From the NCBI RefSeq assembly GCF_009372255.1, contig NZ_LXGN01000056.1, positions 366,516-430,515 of the forward strand: a stretch of 64,000 bases of DNA, in the 5' to 3' direction. This document shows, piece after piece, positions 63,740-64,000 of this stretch (its first letter is position 1; each line of letters begins with the position of its first letter). The notes under the pieces were generated by a model, which saw only the letters and a program-made list of their open reading frames with translations, was not told the origin of the DNA and ran no database searches. The stretch is from Acinetobacter guerrae. Lineage in GTDB: Bacteria; Pseudomonadota; Gammaproteobacteria; Pseudomonadales; Moraxellaceae. The translations under genes were made by a program, and so were the position numbers.

Positions 63740-63753
63740 ATGGGTTAACCCAT
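63740..63753. repeat. 14-bp perfect palindrome
   Basis: ATGGGTTAACCCAT is its own reverse complement. It lies 66 bp after the DUF1254 gene, between it and the bidirectional terminator at 63792. It may be a protein-binding site or chance. Confidence 0.4.
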
Positions 63754-63791
63754 GATGTGGATATAGAATATCGCTATCACTAGGGAAAAAT

Positions 63792-63826
63792 AAAAAAACG
63801 GCAAGATAATCTCTCGCCGTTTTTTA
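63792..63826. terminator. Bidirectional terminator near the right edge
   Basis: AAAAAAACGGC pairs with GCCGTTTTTT, giving A/T-flanked G:C-rich arms and a loop that can form an extra AGA/TCT pairing. It suits termination of the DUF1254 gene on plus and of the partial gene on minus. Confidence 0.8.
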
Positions 63827-63831
63827 ACGAA

Positions 63832-63969
63832 TTACATATTTGGATAATTCGGCCCACCGCCTGAAGCAGGGAGAGCAAAGCATGCTTTGCCCTGCTGCAA
63901 GTGCAAAAGCTATGCTTTTGCAGCGAAGGTGGCTAAAACTTACATATTTGGATAATTCGGCCCACCGCC
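63832..63969. repeat. 30-bp direct repeat flanking a 78-bp hairpin-rich insert
   Basis: The 30 bp at 63832-63861 recur exactly at 63940-63969. The second copy is the 3' end of the minus-strand gene, including its stop; the first is a non-coding duplicate. Between them lie a perfect 16-bp palindrome GCAAAGCATGCTTTGC, flanked by AGCAGG/CCTGCT, and a GCAAAAGC/GCTTTTGC hairpin. The insert looks like a REP/MITE-like element or the product of a partial tandem duplication. Confidence 0.7.
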
Positions 63970-64000
63970 ACCTTCAGGTGTCACCCAAGTAATATTCTGT
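63940..64000 (-). CDS. 3' end of an unidentified minus-strand gene (partial)
   Basis: The last 19 codons and the TAA of a gene that enters from the right. The visible C-terminus is QNITWVTPEGGGGPNYPNM. This is too little to name the protein. The final eight or so codons are duplicated downstream at 63832-63861, where an upstream TAG in the insert prevents that copy from being a longer coding tail. Confidence 0.65.
   Translation of the reverse strand, partial: QNITWVTPEGGGGPNYPNM

Overview
The window is chromosomal DNA from a gammaproteobacterium of the family Moraxellaceae, almost certainly an Acinetobacter species. Support comes from AT-rich DNA, Acinetobacter-like protein sequences, the fused HisIE, the AB-fused Mrp antiporter, a double-domain polyphosphate:AMP phosphotransferase and a type II secretion gspF-gspG pair standing apart from other gsp genes. 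I see no prophage, transposase, integrase, CRISPR array or rRNA. Most of the window is core genome. The clearest accessory block is at 8.6-13.3 kb.

Layout. 0-1.1 kb: 5' part of a pilB-like type IV pilus ATPase on the minus strand, running off the left edge. 1.4-8.6 kb, plus strand: tpiA, secG, tRNA-Leu(GAG), two identical initiator tRNAs, then rimP-nusA-infB-rbfA, the classical metY/nusA operon, with two terminator-like hairpins in its leader. 8.6-13.3 kb: a Rieske non-haem iron oxygenase diverging from an OprD-type porin and an aromatic-acid-type MFS transporter. The very AT-rich spacer between them holds two copies of a palindrome. 13.3-19.5 kb, minus: six-gene Mrp/Pha cation/proton antiporter operon. 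19.8-23.5 kb, minus: hisIE, a UvrD-like helicase and a P-loop ATPase with altered catalytic motifs. 23.7-29.2 kb, minus: FAD monooxygenase, ubiB, ubiJ, ubiE and a conserved hypothetical gene. 29.4-32.9 kb: PPK2-type phosphotransferase, an MHS-family transporter and a small hypothetical protein. 33.0-42.2 kb, plus: recC-recB-recD, followed by a candidate structured RNA. 42.8-47.3 kb: serine hydrolase, rpsO-pnp and a YdcH-like protein. 47.5-51.9 kb: a CorA-type transporter with a possible leader ORF, a fluoride riboswitch with crcB, cbpA-cbpM and hslO. 51.9-57.9 kb: a Kef-type antiporter, priA, gspF and gspG. 58.2-63.7 kb: a small membrane protein, a CsaA-like protein, lnt-corC, tusA-lysE type exporter and a DUF1254 protein. 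63.8-64.0 kb: the 3' end of an unidentified minus-strand gene, with its last 30 bases duplicated downstream around a hairpin-rich insert.

How the genes work together. The core gene sets cover translation initiation and transcription elongation (rimP, nusA, infB, rbfA), RNA decay (pnp), double-strand break repair (recBCD), replication restart (priA), ubiquinone synthesis (ubiE, ubiJ, ubiB), lipoprotein maturation (lnt) and ion homeostasis (mrp, CorA, crcB, Kef). The accessory oxygenase-porin-transporter cluster reads as uptake and first attack on an aromatic or other organic acid. It lacks a reductase and a regulator in this window.

The observations most worth checking are: 12-bp DnaA-box-like repeats at the start of recD; the helicase plus degenerate ATPase pair; the twin ATGTTT-N8-AAACAT palindromes; the structured RNA candidate downstream of recD; and the duplicated gene end at the right edge. 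All coordinates, repeats and motifs were read by eye. No database search or folding program was used.
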